DNA of 64,000 nt from Flavobacterium aquidurense. GTDB lineage: Bacteria > Bacteroidota > Bacteroidia > Flavobacteriales > Flavobacteriaceae. The notes beneath the pieces were generated by a model, which saw only the letters and a list, made by a program, of their open reading frames with translations, did no database searches and was not told the DNA's origin. Of this stretch, positions 35,480 to 44,151 are shown one piece after another. Both the position numbers and the translations under genes were made by a program. The stretch spans positions 407,521-471,520 of the forward strand of contig NZ_JRLF01000010.1 in NCBI RefSeq assembly GCF_001404985.1, given 5' to 3'. Within the stretch, counting starts at the first letter, position 1. Each line of letters begins with the position of its first letter.

Positions 35480-35758
35480 CTTTTTTGATTGGTACATTCT
35501 GTAAATCAGATATCCAATTATGGCAACGAGTAAATAAGGAATCACCATCAAATACACTATTCCGTTATTTACTGCCTCGGCTTTTTTTACATTCGAATCT
35601 CCTGCAAGTGCAGCGCGACACATCGCACATTGGGCACTAGCCGCGAGAGAAAAGAAAAAAGAGAATAGAATATAAATATATTTAGTCGACGAGCTTCTCT
35701 TTATATTATTCCCCACATTTTCCAATCTATTTTCTTTATTCTTTATTCTATTTTCCAT
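35465..35758 (-). CDS. Small CxxC membrane protein of the oxidase assembly cluster
   Basis: 97 residues from the ATG at 35758, one base after the DUF420 stop (a frame open to 35767 overlaps that gene). One hydrophobic segment near the N-terminus ends L-A-A-S-A-Q and reads as a signal or anchor. It is followed at once by C-A-M-C-R-A-A-L, then a second membrane helix (about 65-88) and a Lys-rich tail. The C-x-x-C placed just outside the membrane would suit metal or redox chemistry in cytochrome oxidase assembly. That role is inferred from the neighbours only. Confidence 0.7.
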   Translation of the reverse strand: MENRIKNKENRLENVGNNIKRSSSTKYIYILFSFFFSLAASAQCAMCRAALAGDSNVKKAEAVNNGIVYLMVIPYLLVAIIGYLIYRMYQSKKKKAE

Positions 35759-35759
35759 T

Positions 35760-36299
35760 TTAAACATAATAAGGAGAAATCATTAAGTAAACCACTACGC
35801 CAGTAACCGCAACATACAGCCAAAGTGGAAATGTTATTTTAGCTATTTTTCTATGTCTGTCAAAACGTTGTGCAAGAGCTCTTACATAAGTAATTAGTAC
35901 TAAAGGAATTATTGCAATAGACAATAAGATATGAGTCACCAAAATAAAGAAATAAACATATCGTATTGCTCCTTCTCCACCAAATTTAGTAGAATCAGCT
36001 GTCATATGATATGCTACATACATTACTAAAAAAGCAACCGAAAGTGCAATAGCAAAAGTCATTAAACGTTCGTGAAGTTTTTGTTTTCCGTTTTTAATAG
36101 CAATTACAGCCCAGACCAAAACAATCGCTGTAATACCGTTTGTGGTAGCGTAAATAGGAGGAAGAAAGGAAAGCGGTTCTACATTGATCCCAAAATCTTT
36201 TAATTTAACTCCAAATAAAATTGCCACTACAACGGGAATAATGATTGAAACTGCAACAATAAGTTTGCTGTATTTTTTTTCTAATGAATGATCTTCCAT
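35760..36299 (-). CDS. DUF420-family membrane protein
   Basis: 179 residues, about five membrane helices. DUF420 proteins (CtaM-like) lie next to SCO and cytochrome oxidase genes in many bacteria and are linked to oxidase assembly. Conserved histidines are seen at H-E-R-L-M, A-Y-H-M-T, T-H-I-L-L and D-R-H-R-K. Starts two bases after the SCO stop. Confidence 0.9.
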   Translation of the reverse strand: MEDHSLEKKYSKLIVAVSIIIPVVVAILFGVKLKDFGINVEPLSFLPPIYATTNGITAIVLVWAVIAIKNGKQKLHERLMTFAIALSVAFLVMYVAYHMTADSTKFGGEGAIRYVYFFILVTHILLSIAIIPLVLITYVRALAQRFDRHRKIAKITFPLWLYVAVTGVVVYLMISPYYV

Positions 36300-36301
36300 T
36301 T

Positions 36302-36991
36302 TTATTCTTCTAATAATATTTTAATATCTTCCTGAATATCTCTAACTCCTTTTTTATCCAATCCGTCATAATAGATGTTTGGATTCCCAAATTCATCTTT
36401 TCTGCAGCGAATATTTCCATCTTTATCAATTAAGGCAAACAAACCGGAATGCTCAAAACCACCACTTACTTTATCATTCTCACCAGCATAAAGATTAAAG
36501 CCTTTGTTTGATAAATCCATGATAGTAGCTTTATCACCTGTCAGGAAATTCCAGTTAGAAGACTTTACACCTAATAACTTGGCATGATCTTTTAAAACTT
36601 GTGGTGTATCATGTTTAGGATCGATAGTAATGGAAACAATCCCGAAATTTGGATTACCAAAAAATGTTTTTTCAATTTCTAACATGCTTAAATTCATCTT
36701 AGGACAAATTGATGGGCAAGTTGTAAAGAAAAATTCCAAAACATATACTTTACCTTTATAAGTTTCATTAGAAATTTTAGCATTATCCTGATTTGTTAAA
36801 TCAAATTTAGGTGCCGGTCCTATTGTCATAAGTTTCGCATCAGACTTAGACCCTTTTAATCCCACATTATCTAAACGGTTACCTTTTACAACTTCACCAT
36901 TTGTTATTCTGTCAATAATTTTAGGCACAGCATAAATCCCGAAGATTAAAATAATAAACGAAATTCCGATATATGATTTATTTTTAAACAT
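36302..36991 (-). CDS. SCO-family copper chaperone for cytochrome oxidase
   Basis: 229 residues with an N-terminal membrane anchor (about 8-25) and a periplasmic thioredoxin-like domain. Copper ligands are intact: C92 and C96 in T-C-P-S-I-C-P, and H181 in G-F-E-H-S-G-L-F. D-P-K-H-D-T-P is also typical. It loads the Cu(A) centre of subunit II, which is not encoded in this window. Between a cysteine-less SCO-like protein and DUF420. Confidence 0.95.
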   Translation of the reverse strand: MFKNKSYIGISFIILIFGIYAVPKIIDRITNGEVVKGNRLDNVGLKGSKSDAKLMTIGPAPKFDLTNQDNAKISNETYKGKVYVLEFFFTTCPSICPKMNLSMLEIEKTFFGNPNFGIVSITIDPKHDTPQVLKDHAKLLGVKSSNWNFLTGDKATIMDLSNKGFNLYAGENDKVSGGFEHSGLFALIDKDGNIRCRKDEFGNPNIYYDGLDKKGVRDIQEDIKILLEE

Positions 36992-37001
36992 GATATAAAG
37001 A

Positions 37002-37643
37002 TTAAAGTTGTTTTGTTGCGTTGTGATTCTTTTTTAATGCTGCACGATATTCATATAATATGATTTTAAAATCATCAAGCATTTCGTTACTCAACTCAGA
37101 AGGATGAAAAGTATTATATCCTTCTTTATATTCATCTTTATCTTTTCTACCTCTTAGATTTCTTTCCTTGTCTACAATATAAACATTTGAAGTTCCCAGA
37201 TTCTGATCTAATTTTCCTTTTAGATGCAATTGTTCATGATAGGCTTTAATTTCATCAGGAGAAGCAAAAATAAAATGCCATCCTGAAACATCTGTAAAAG
37301 CACCTAAAGATTCTACAATTTTCTCTGCATCTTTCTCTGTTCCCAAAGGGCAGACAACTACAAATTGTAAATCTTTGAATCCGTTGTAACGCTGATATAT
37401 TTTTTCGTTTAGATTGAAGAAATTCCCTCTGTTTTTTAAAATCTCATTTCCTGAAAAACCAAGAATGGTAATTTTATTATCTAAGGTTACTTTTTCCCCT
37501 TTAAGGGATTTCCAATTACCAAAGTCGGCAATTTTAGGAGTTATTGTTGGAAGTTTAGTAAAGCTATTTACACCAGAAGCAAAAAACAAATAGGCTACAA
37601 TTGGCAAAACAAAAAGTACAAAGAGAACTATATTTTTTTTCAT
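37002..37643 (-). CDS. SCO/thioredoxin-like membrane-anchored protein without the copper cysteines
   Basis: 213 residues. N-terminal anchor (about 4-21), then a domain whose order of elements looks like SCO: a W-K-S-L-K-G-E-K-V-T-L strand, I-T-I-L-G-F-S-G-N-E where C-x-x-x-C would fall, F-V-V-V-C-P-L-G, and V-Y-I-V-D-K-E-R-N-L-R-G-R-K-D like the S-L-I-D-K-D-G strand. Neither cysteine of the copper motif is present, and its only cysteine is elsewhere. Located ten bases before SCO in the same unit. It may be a structural partner in oxidase assembly; the SCO relationship is my reading, not proven. Confidence 0.7.
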   Translation of the reverse strand: MKKNIVLFVLFVLPIVAYLFFASGVNSFTKLPTITPKIADFGNWKSLKGEKVTLDNKITILGFSGNEILKNRGNFFNLNEKIYQRYNGFKDLQFVVVCPLGTEKDAEKIVESLGAFTDVSGWHFIFASPDEIKAYHEQLHLKGKLDQNLGTSNVYIVDKERNLRGRKDKDEYKEGYNTFHPSELSNEMLDDFKIILYEYRAALKKNHNATKQL

Positions 37644-37673
37644 TTTATTACCGGAAGTTATTGAGGTACAAAA

Positions 37674-37700
37674 ATAAAAAAATCCCGATGTTATCGGGAC
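37674..37700 (-). terminator. Terminator of the cox subunit unit
   Basis: On the minus strand TCCCGAT-AAC-ATCGGGA (37683-37699) is followed by seven T residues, 22 bases after the subunit IV stop. It separates the subunit genes from the assembly-factor genes downstream. Confidence 0.8.
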
Positions 37701-37721
37701 TCTTTTCGAATTAATATCATG

Positions 37722-38072
37722 TTAAAAATTCCATTTAATAGTAGAATCTTTAAAAACCCCATAAATATAATGTCCTTCTGTTAGCAGAATAAACAATAAA
37801 TATAAAACTAGGAAAATAACTGGTGAAACAACTGACCATCTAAGGCTGCTTTTTTCACCTTCCATGTGCATAAATGCCCATACTATATAATATGCTTTGA
37901 ATATTGTAAGGATATAAAATATCCAGTTCAACAAATTCAAACCTACAAAATGATTAAACTCTAATGATGCTGGTTTTATAATACCCAGAATAACTTCTAC
38001 TGTAGTTACTGCTGATAATAATGCAAAAACAAACCAGATTCTTTTTGTATTTGATACGTGTTCGTGTGACAT
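37722..38072 (-). CDS. Cytochrome c oxidase subunit IV-type protein
   Basis: 116 residues, three membrane helices (about 12-30, 40-66, 78-100). The family (COX4_pro/CyoD-like) signature is seen as I-F-K-A-Y-Y-I-V-W-A-F-M-H-M-E-G-E in the second helix and loop. It is a small stabilising subunit of heme-copper oxidase. Eighteen bases after the large subunit III gene. Confidence 0.9.
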   Translation of the reverse strand: MSHEHVSNTKRIWFVFALLSAVTTVEVILGIIKPASLEFNHFVGLNLLNWIFYILTIFKAYYIVWAFMHMEGEKSSLRWSVVSPVIFLVLYLLFILLTEGHYIYGVFKDSTIKWNF

Positions 38073-38090
38073 AATAATTAAAATCTAAAA

Positions 38091-39074
38091 TTAAACTAAG
38101 TAGAAAACTGTAAATACAAATACCCAAACTAAATCGACAAAGTGCCAGTATAAACCAACTTTCTCTACCATTTCGTAGCTTCTTCTTTTTTCGTAAGTAC
38201 CTAATAATACATTAAAGAAAATAATGATATTAATGATTACTCCTGAAAATACGTGAAATCCGTGGAATCCTGTAATGAAGAAGAAGAAATCAGCAAATAA
38301 CTTACTCCCGTATTCATTTCTTATTAAGTTAGCACCTTCTACAACATATTTTGCCTGGTTTAAACGAGCTTCAGATTCTGCTCTTGACAAAACTGTTTTT
38401 TTCTTTTCTGCTGTAAGATGTTCTGTTCTTATTAATAATTCAGGATGCGCTTTAAAACCTGCCTGAACATCAGCTACTGAATATGTTGGTAATGTTTCTG
38501 CACTTTCCATAAACCATTTAGCTTTTGCTCTGCTAAGTTGTTCTGGTTGATTTGGTAATTTTACAGCAAACTCTTCAAGAGCAACTCTTTTACCATCTTT
38601 ATCAACAAACTGCAATAAACTTCCACCTACTGTTTCAACAGCACCATATTCACCTTTAATGAAGTTTTTCCATTCCCAGGCTTGAGAACCCACGAAAATA
38701 AAACCTCCAATAATAGTTAAGAACATATAAATTGCAACTTTTGTTTTTTTCAATTGGTGACCTGCGTCAACAGCCAAAACCATTGTTACAGATGAGAAAA
38801 TTAAAATAAAAGTCATTAAGGCTACATAATACATTGGAGCCGAAACACCGTGCATAAATGGGAAGTGAGTAAACACTTCATCAGCCAAAGGCCAAGTTTC
38901 GATAAATTTAAATCTGGAAAAACCATAAGCCGCCAGAAATCCAGAGAATGTCAAGGCATCCGATACGATAAAAAACCACATCATCATTTTACCATAACTA
39001 GCTCCTAATGGCTGGATCTCATGTCCGCCTCCCCAAGTTTTTTCGTTGTTTGCAGTAGTAACTGTCGCTTCCAT
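38091..39074 (-). CDS. Cytochrome c oxidase subunit III with a large soluble insertion
   Basis: 327 residues. Membrane helices resemble COX3: M-W-F-F-I-V-S-D-A-L-T-F-S-G-F, then S-Q-A-W-E-W, the hallmark T-G-F-H-G-F-H-V-F-S-G, and Y-W-H-F-V-D-L-V-W-V-F-V-F. Between residues about 138 and 258, where the family usually has 20-30 residues, there are ~120 hydrophilic residues rich in Lys, Glu and Ala. Possibly an extra peripheral domain. First visible subunit of the pair with the 198-residue protein encoded upstream. Confidence 0.93.
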   Translation of the reverse strand: MEATVTTANNEKTWGGGHEIQPLGASYGKMMMWFFIVSDALTFSGFLAAYGFSRFKFIETWPLADEVFTHFPFMHGVSAPMYYVALMTFILIFSSVTMVLAVDAGHQLKKTKVAIYMFLTIIGGFIFVGSQAWEWKNFIKGEYGAVETVGGSLLQFVDKDGKRVALEEFAVKLPNQPEQLSRAKAKWFMESAETLPTYSVADVQAGFKAHPELLIRTEHLTAEKKKTVLSRAESEARLNQAKYVVEGANLIRNEYGSKLFADFFFFITGFHGFHVFSGVIINIIIFFNVLLGTYEKRRSYEMVEKVGLYWHFVDLVWVFVFTVFYLV

Positions 39075-39098
39075 AAAAGATATTCGTTAAAAAGTTCC

Positions 39099-39106
39099 CA
39101 AATTTA
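39099..39106 (-). promoter_or_regulatory. Possible -7 box inside the cox unit
   Basis: CAAATTTA on the + strand reads TAAATTTG on the minus strand, 25 bases upstream of the 327-residue subunit III start. The 42-base gap here is the longest between the first three cox genes. No -33 TTG was found. Confidence 0.3.
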
Positions 39107-39116
39107 CGTTTTTTTC

Positions 39117-39713
39117 TTATTTAAAGAAATATAAAAATAAAAATAAATATACCCACAATAAATCCAAAAAGTGCCAATACATCGCACCTAGTTCTATACC
39201 AAGAGTTTGAGTCGAATTGTATTTTTGTTTAAAATGATTATAAATTATAATTAAAAGTGAAATTAAACCTCCAGCCAAGTGTAATAGGTGCGTAACAGTA
39301 ACGACATAAAGAAATGTTGTAGTAATAGAACTACCTTCTCCTGTAAAATAATAACCGCTTTTTACAATTTGTCCAAAACCTACAAATTGCAAAACCACAA
39401 ATAAAACCCCTAAAGCCAGTGTTCCTAAAAGTAATGCTGTAGTTGCACTTCTATTATCTTTTTGAATGGCTTTTTTTGCCAGATAAAAAGTAACACTGCA
39501 ACCAATAATAACTACTGTACTATAATAAAATGCAGTTGGCAATTCGAAATTCTTCAACCAGTCTGCTCTTGATTTACTTACTACAAATGCACTTGTAAGT
39601 CCGGCAAACATCATGGTCATACTTACCATTGCGAATAACAAAATCAGTTTAGCCGATTTTGATTTTCTTACCTGTTCTTCACTTATCGTGTCTTTTGTTA
39701 ATGTCATTTCCAT
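39117..39713 (-). CDS. Cytochrome c oxidase subunit III-type protein (short)
   Basis: 198 residues, five membrane helices. Keeps COX3 features: T-H-L-L-H-L-A-G-G-L in the fourth helix and Y-W-H-F-L-D-L-L-W-V-Y-L-F at the C-terminus. Bacteroidota commonly have two consecutive subunit III-like genes, as here. Two bases after ctaB, so co-transcribed with heme O synthase. Confidence 0.92.
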   Translation of the reverse strand: MEMTLTKDTISEEQVRKSKSAKLILLFAMVSMTMMFAGLTSAFVVSKSRADWLKNFELPTAFYYSTVVIIGCSVTFYLAKKAIQKDNRSATTALLLGTLALGVLFVVLQFVGFGQIVKSGYYFTGEGSSITTTFLYVVTVTHLLHLAGGLISLLIIIYNHFKQKYNSTQTLGIELGAMYWHFLDLLWVYLFLFLYFFK

Positions 39714-39715
39714 AA

Positions 39716-40618
39716 CTATCTTAAAAATTTATCTACTATAAATACTATTTGCAGCAACGAAATATACGAAACGCTTACTAACATTAATGTTCTTGCCGCT
39801 TTTGGTGTTCGTAACTTATACAAACGCACTGCATAAAACAACATCCATACTCCTAACAAGAACACTATTACAGCTGCAATTGGTGTAATAAACAATTGCC
39901 CTGTAAATCCTAAACAAGGAAGTAATGATGCTATTATAAGCCAAACTGTATATAAAATAATCTGTAAAGCCGTTTTTCTGTCTTTTTTTCCTGTAGGCAA
40001 CATAAATATTCCCGCTTTTTCATAATCTTCATATAAAAACCAGCCAATGGACCAAAAATGTGGAAATTGCCAGAAAAACTGAATTAAAAAAAGTGTTCCT
40101 GCTTCGATACCAAATTCTCCTGTTGCCGCAACCCAACCTAACATAAAAGGAATTGCACCCGGAAAAGCACCAACAAAAACTGATAACGAAGTTACTGTTT
40201 TTAAAGGTGTATAAACGCTTGTATATAAAAATATTGAAATTGCAGCAAACATTGCTGACTTTGCATTGATCGTATACAACAATGCAATACCAATAATGGT
40301 CAACAAACTCGCTACAAACAACGCCATTTTTGGTGACATTCGTCCTGAAGGAACCGGACGATTTTTAGTACGATCCATTAATGAATCGATATCTTTTTCT
40401 ATTACCTGATTAAAAGCATTTGAAGCTCCAACCATACAGTATCCGCCAATCATTAAAACCAATAAAACACTCCACTTAAAAGGATGCTCATCATTAACAC
40501 CTAACAAATATCCCGCTATCGAGGAAAACAATACACTGATTGCTAAACCAGCCTTTGTAATCTCTTTGAAATCGTTAAATATTGATTTTATTGAAAATGT
40601 ATTTTTAGTAGCGTTCAA
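39716..40618 (-). CDS. ctaB: Heme O synthase (protoheme IX farnesyltransferase)
   Basis: 300 residues, about nine membrane helices of the UbiA prenyltransferase type. The farnesyl-diphosphate site N-A-F-N-Q-V-I-E-K-D-I-D-S-L-M-D-R-T and the K-N-R-P-V-P-S-G-R motif are present, as is the second acidic loop (Y-E-D-Y-E-K-A-G-I-F-M-L-P). It attaches a farnesyl group to heme b, the first step to heme a of the oxidase whose subunits follow. Also called cyoE. Confidence 0.96.
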   Translation of the reverse strand: MNATKNTFSIKSIFNDFKEITKAGLAISVLFSSIAGYLLGVNDEHPFKWSVLLVLMIGGYCMVGASNAFNQVIEKDIDSLMDRTKNRPVPSGRMSPKMALFVASLLTIIGIALLYTINAKSAMFAAISIFLYTSVYTPLKTVTSLSVFVGAFPGAIPFMLGWVAATGEFGIEAGTLFLIQFFWQFPHFWSIGWFLYEDYEKAGIFMLPTGKKDRKTALQIILYTVWLIIASLLPCLGFTGQLFITPIAAVIVFLLGVWMLFYAVRLYKLRTPKAARTLMLVSVSYISLLQIVFIVDKFLR

Positions 40619-40653
40619 TACAGTATTATTTTGTATGTTTTTTTTGAGTGGTG

Positions 40654-40661
40654 CAAATGTA
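40654..40661 (-). promoter_or_regulatory. Possible -7 box of the ctaB-cox unit
   Basis: CAAATGTA on the + strand reads TACATTTG on the minus strand, 36 bases upstream of the ctaB ATG. Fits TAnnTTTG; no clear -33 TTG. Confidence 0.35.
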
Positions 40662-40777
40662 CAAATTAGATTGTAGAATACTGACCTATAAAATTAGATT
40701 TTTTTCAATAAAACCTTTACAAAATAAGGACTTGCAAATCTTTAACACAATTATTTCGAAAAATCTTATTAAAAATA

Positions 40778-42898
40778 CTAGTAATCAAAATACCAATTAA
40801 AAATATCTGAACGCAATCCGATAGTAAACCAGGTTGTATTTTGCTTAAATGTAGTTGCCGTTTCTTGTGTTGGATCAAAATTTCTATAAAGGAAACTTCC
40901 AAAAAATTTCAAATTAGTCATGGGGTTTATTAAATAACCTCCCTGAATATCTGCTATAAAAATATTGGTTTTATTTCCCTGACCTACTTTTACACCTGTA
41001 TCATAAGGTCGATCCAGGTCATAACTTTTATAAATATTACCTCCGTAATTATAGCTATTCTCAGCGGTATCAAAATCCAGGCCTCGTTTGCCAACAGTAA
41101 ATTTAGCATCAGCATAATAACGCCCTTTATGGTAACGTGCAATCGCAACAAGTTCTTCAAAATTACCTCCCCATTGGTGTCCAATACTTTGATTGTTATG
41201 TCCGTAATTCGTAATAATAGCACTATGCGAATAAACATATGGACGCACATGATTGTACTCTAACTGCAGCAATAAGTCTTTTACTTTAAAAGCATTAAAG
41301 TATTTAGCACCCAATTGATATCCAAATTTATTTGTCCAGCTGTTTTCTCCGCCTGCCATGTCTCCTATCGAAAATTCATCAAGTAAAAACTGGGCATATA
41401 AATTAACATTATTGTTCCACTTATATTTTCCAGACATCCCTAAAAGTGCATTTCCGCTTTTTGATGATGACGAAAATTCTACCGAACGATAGAAAATAAT
41501 TGGGTTCACAAAATTAATATCAAAACCTCTATTATTAGTATCTGTCCAGACTACAGACTCAAAAAAACCTAAATTCAGCTTATTCGAAACATTCCAGCTT
41601 AAGTAATGATTCGCCATGAATTTTGTTGCATATGTTCTCTCTAAAGTAACATCAGGACGAACATCCTTAAGCCACATATAGGTATTGGTATATTTTATTT
41701 TCCAGAAATTGGTATTTATTTTAAAATAAGGATAAGGACTTGCCCCATCACTTTCAAACAAAGAACGATATCCGTCTCCTATAAAATTTCTTCCGTAACC
41801 CAGCTGTAAATCAAAAAATTTGCTTGGCACATAGGTAATATTAGCTTCAGCCAAAGGAAAATCGTAGGCATCGGTTTTAAATCTTTTTGCAATTCCCATT
41901 CCCGGAATAATTGCCGGATTACCTCCTGAAGGTTTTAATGTTTCGGCATAATCATTAAAATAACCTGCAAATCGTCCCTGACTTTCAAAAACGGTAGTGG
42001 TAAAATTAAGGTTTTTACCTAAACCACCTCTAAAATTTAAGGCGCGCGTATTTACGTAAGTATATGACGCATCAAGATCTGAAGCTTTACCCATTTGCAA
42101 ATCAAGAATAGGATTTAATGCCAGCCAGTAATCTTCTCCCTGAATCTGAACAAGATTTTCATTCCAGAATTTTCTTCCAAGCCAGGTCGAAACATTTTTA
42201 TGAAGGGACTGGTTTACTTCTTTTAAATTGTAGTATTTTGAAACCTCGGCATAAGTATAAGGCTTAGAAGCGGTATGATTATTACTTCCAACCTGATTCA
42301 TGGCACCGTCAAATTGTGCATAATAGCTATGAGAAAACGGAATATTCAAATGACTTTCGAATTCCGGATTATTGTATTTTTTATACACAATACTATCCAG
42401 TTCTGTCATTGGTTTTTGGGCAGGTTTCAAAATTTGGGCAGCTGCCAAAGCCTCTTCCGCAATTTGCCCTGAGCTTTTTAATGGAATATCTATTGAAATA
42501 GTATATTTAGAATACGTAGGTTTTCCGTTATAAGTAGAAGGTTTTATTTTAGGGAATTTTCCAAAAACCCGTTTTGCTTCTTCTGATAATGCATCGTTTG
42601 CAGCATTTACATAAATCACTTTAAACTCTCCATTTGCATCTACCTCAAAAAGTACTTTTACTTCTCCTCTATAATTTGACTGTTTTAAATTTTCAGGAAC
42701 TGCAAAATTGTTAAAAACAAAATCCTGAACTTCTTTATAAAAACAGTCTTCCAGTTTCTTTGATTGCAAATTTTCGCAATTAGAAAAAACAGGAAATTGT
42801 TCTGATGTAAAACCCGGTTTAACTGAAGTATTTGATTCTTGAGAAAAAACGTATAAGGCTGATAATGTCAAAATAAAAGATAGAAAAATCTTATTCAC
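40778..42898 (-). CDS. remB: Gliding motility protein RemB
   Basis: 706 residues. A signal peptide (ends V-F-S-Q) is followed by a TonB-C-terminus-like domain (about 55-145, with Y-R-G-E-V-K-V-L-F-E-V-D and G-E-F-K-V-I-Y-V) and then a long beta-rich, barrel-like region that ends in I-F-N-W-Y-F-D-Y. This layout and the position a few genes from sprA agree with RemB, described in F. johnsoniae as required for normal spreading and gliding. Proposed location is the outer membrane. Confidence 0.85.
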   Translation of the reverse strand: MNKIFLSFILTLSALYVFSQESNTSVKPGFTSEQFPVFSNCENLQSKKLEDCFYKEVQDFVFNNFAVPENLKQSNYRGEVKVLFEVDANGEFKVIYVNAANDALSEEAKRVFGKFPKIKPSTYNGKPTYSKYTISIDIPLKSSGQIAEEALAAAQILKPAQKPMTELDSIVYKKYNNPEFESHLNIPFSHSYYAQFDGAMNQVGSNNHTASKPYTYAEVSKYYNLKEVNQSLHKNVSTWLGRKFWNENLVQIQGEDYWLALNPILDLQMGKASDLDASYTYVNTRALNFRGGLGKNLNFTTTVFESQGRFAGYFNDYAETLKPSGGNPAIIPGMGIAKRFKTDAYDFPLAEANITYVPSKFFDLQLGYGRNFIGDGYRSLFESDGASPYPYFKINTNFWKIKYTNTYMWLKDVRPDVTLERTYATKFMANHYLSWNVSNKLNLGFFESVVWTDTNNRGFDINFVNPIIFYRSVEFSSSSKSGNALLGMSGKYKWNNNVNLYAQFLLDEFSIGDMAGGENSWTNKFGYQLGAKYFNAFKVKDLLLQLEYNHVRPYVYSHSAIITNYGHNNQSIGHQWGGNFEELVAIARYHKGRYYADAKFTVGKRGLDFDTAENSYNYGGNIYKSYDLDRPYDTGVKVGQGNKTNIFIADIQGGYLINPMTNLKFFGSFLYRNFDPTQETATTFKQNTTWFTIGLRSDIFNWYFDY

Positions 42899-42916
42899 GC
42901 AGATGTATGTTTTCAG

Positions 42917-43660
42917 TTAATATTGATTTGTGGTATTTTCTCCGTTCGCAATTGCTTTTGCAGCCGAAGTTCCGATACGTTTAACGCCTAAACGAATCAT
43001 TTCTATTGCATCTTCGTAAGACCGGACTCCTCCAGCAGCTTTTACCGGCAAAGGTGATGCATTTTCGAGCATGATTATAATAGTTGGAATAGTTGCTCCG
43101 TTTGGTAAATCATTTTCCGTTTTATAAAAACCTGTTGATGATTTCACAAACACAGATCCATAATCCTCTTCTTTAAAATGAGATATTACAACATTTTTTA
43201 TCAAAGCCGAAAGCTGAATAATTTCTTTATCCGTTAAAGCTGCAACTTCAATAATCCATTTTACTGTTTTATTATTTGCTAAACCAATTTGGCTTCCTAT
43301 TAAAATTTCTTGTTTTACTAATGCAATATCCCCATTTTTAAAAGCTTCATAATTACAAACAAAATCCAGATCATCTGCTCCGTCTTCGATTGCTTTATTT
43401 GCTTCTTTAATTTTAGTTTCTAAACTTTCCTTTCCTTCGGGAAAATCAATTACAGTACCTACAAGTAAAGCAGAGTGGGCTTTTAAAATCATTTCTTTGG
43501 CCAGGGCAACATGTTCCGGCCTAATCATAATAAGTTTAAAACCTTCAAGAATTGCTTCTTCGATGGCAGTTTTTACTACAATATTATTCTCAGTTTCCGA
43601 AAGTCCGGCCTGAGCAGCAGTTTTTAAGTACGTAGAATCTAAATATTGCTTAACATTCAT
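42917..43660 (-). CDS. deoC: Deoxyribose-phosphate aldolase
   Basis: 247 residues from the ATG at 43660 (M-N-V-K-Q-Y-L-D-S-T-Y). The frame is open to 43747 but the extra 29 residues are not conserved in type. It cleaves 2-deoxyribose 5-phosphate into glyceraldehyde 3-phosphate and acetaldehyde. Motifs: L-D-S-T-Y-L near the start, V-G-T-V-I-D-F-P-E-G, the Schiff-base lysine in V-F-V-K-S-S-T-G-F, and K-A-A-G-G-V-R-S. Eighteen bases upstream of remB in the same direction. Confidence 0.95.
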   Translation of the reverse strand: MNVKQYLDSTYLKTAAQAGLSETENNIVVKTAIEEAILEGFKLIMIRPEHVALAKEMILKAHSALLVGTVIDFPEGKESLETKIKEANKAIEDGADDLDFVCNYEAFKNGDIALVKQEILIGSQIGLANNKTVKWIIEVAALTDKEIIQLSALIKNVVISHFKEEDYGSVFVKSSTGFYKTENDLPNGATIPTIIIMLENASPLPVKAAGGVRSYEDAIEMIRLGVKRIGTSAAKAIANGENTTNQY

Positions 43661-43676
43661 AATTGTAGAGTTGCGA

Positions 43677-43684
43677 CAAAAATA
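43677..43684 (-). promoter_or_regulatory. Possible -7 box of deoC
   Basis: CAAAAATA on the + strand reads TATTTTTG on the minus strand, 17 bases upstream of the chosen deoC ATG. This supports the short start, because the longer frame begins upstream of the box. Confidence 0.4.
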
Positions 43685-43734
43685 CATTTTATATTCAGAA
43701 AAAAACATACTTTTTAAAGCTTGATTTTTCGGCA

Positions 43735-43757
43735 ACAAAAAACCCACCGAAGTGGGT
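43735..43757 (-). terminator. Terminator after gcvH-vanZ
   Basis: On the minus strand ACCCAC-TTCG-GTGGGT followed by six T residues, directly after the VanZ-type gene. The UUCG tetraloop and T-run make it a strong intrinsic terminator. Confidence 0.88.
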
Positions 43758-43767
43758 AATTATATTC

Positions 43768-44151
43768 TTATATTTTATCGATTTGCTTTTTAAAAGCCAT
43801 TGCAGTAAAGATCCCTATTAAAGCACCAATTGCATTTGCTAAAACATCAGACACGTCAGACGCTCTTGTGGTTGTTAAAACACTTTGTAAGATTTCGATT
43901 GTGATTCCAAAAAAAACAGAAAATATAAACGAAATCAAGTATGCTTTATAATCATCAGGCGCTTTGCCTTTAAGTTCCTTTTTGAAAAACAAAATCCAGG
44001 AAATTGTGAATCCGAAATGAAAACAAAAATGAACAATCTTATCTATACTTGGGAAACTTACAGCAGGAATATTACTTGAATCCGTCAAACAAAAATAAGT
44101 AATGATACCTGAGCATACTATTGCCCAGAGCAGTAATAATTGTTTAGGCAC
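43768..44151 (-). CDS. VanZ-family membrane protein
   Basis: 127 residues, four membrane helices. The VanZ signature is visible: [11 protein letters not shown] (about 38-48) and [18 protein letters not shown] (about 95-112). The family name comes from teicoplanin resistance, but most members have no known function. Start overlaps the gcvH stop by eight bases. Confidence 0.88.
   Translation of the reverse strand: MPKQLLLLWAIVCSGIITYFCLTDSSNIPAVSFPSIDKIVHFCFHFGFTISWILFFKKELKGKAPDDYKAYLISFIFSVFFGITIEILQSVLTTTRASDVSDVLANAIGALIGIFTAMAFKKQIDKI

Noticed and set aside
43661..43747. N-terminal extension of deoC
   Set aside because: It crosses a TAnnTTTG-like promoter box and the residues do not resemble DeoC. 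The ATG at 43660 fits the family.
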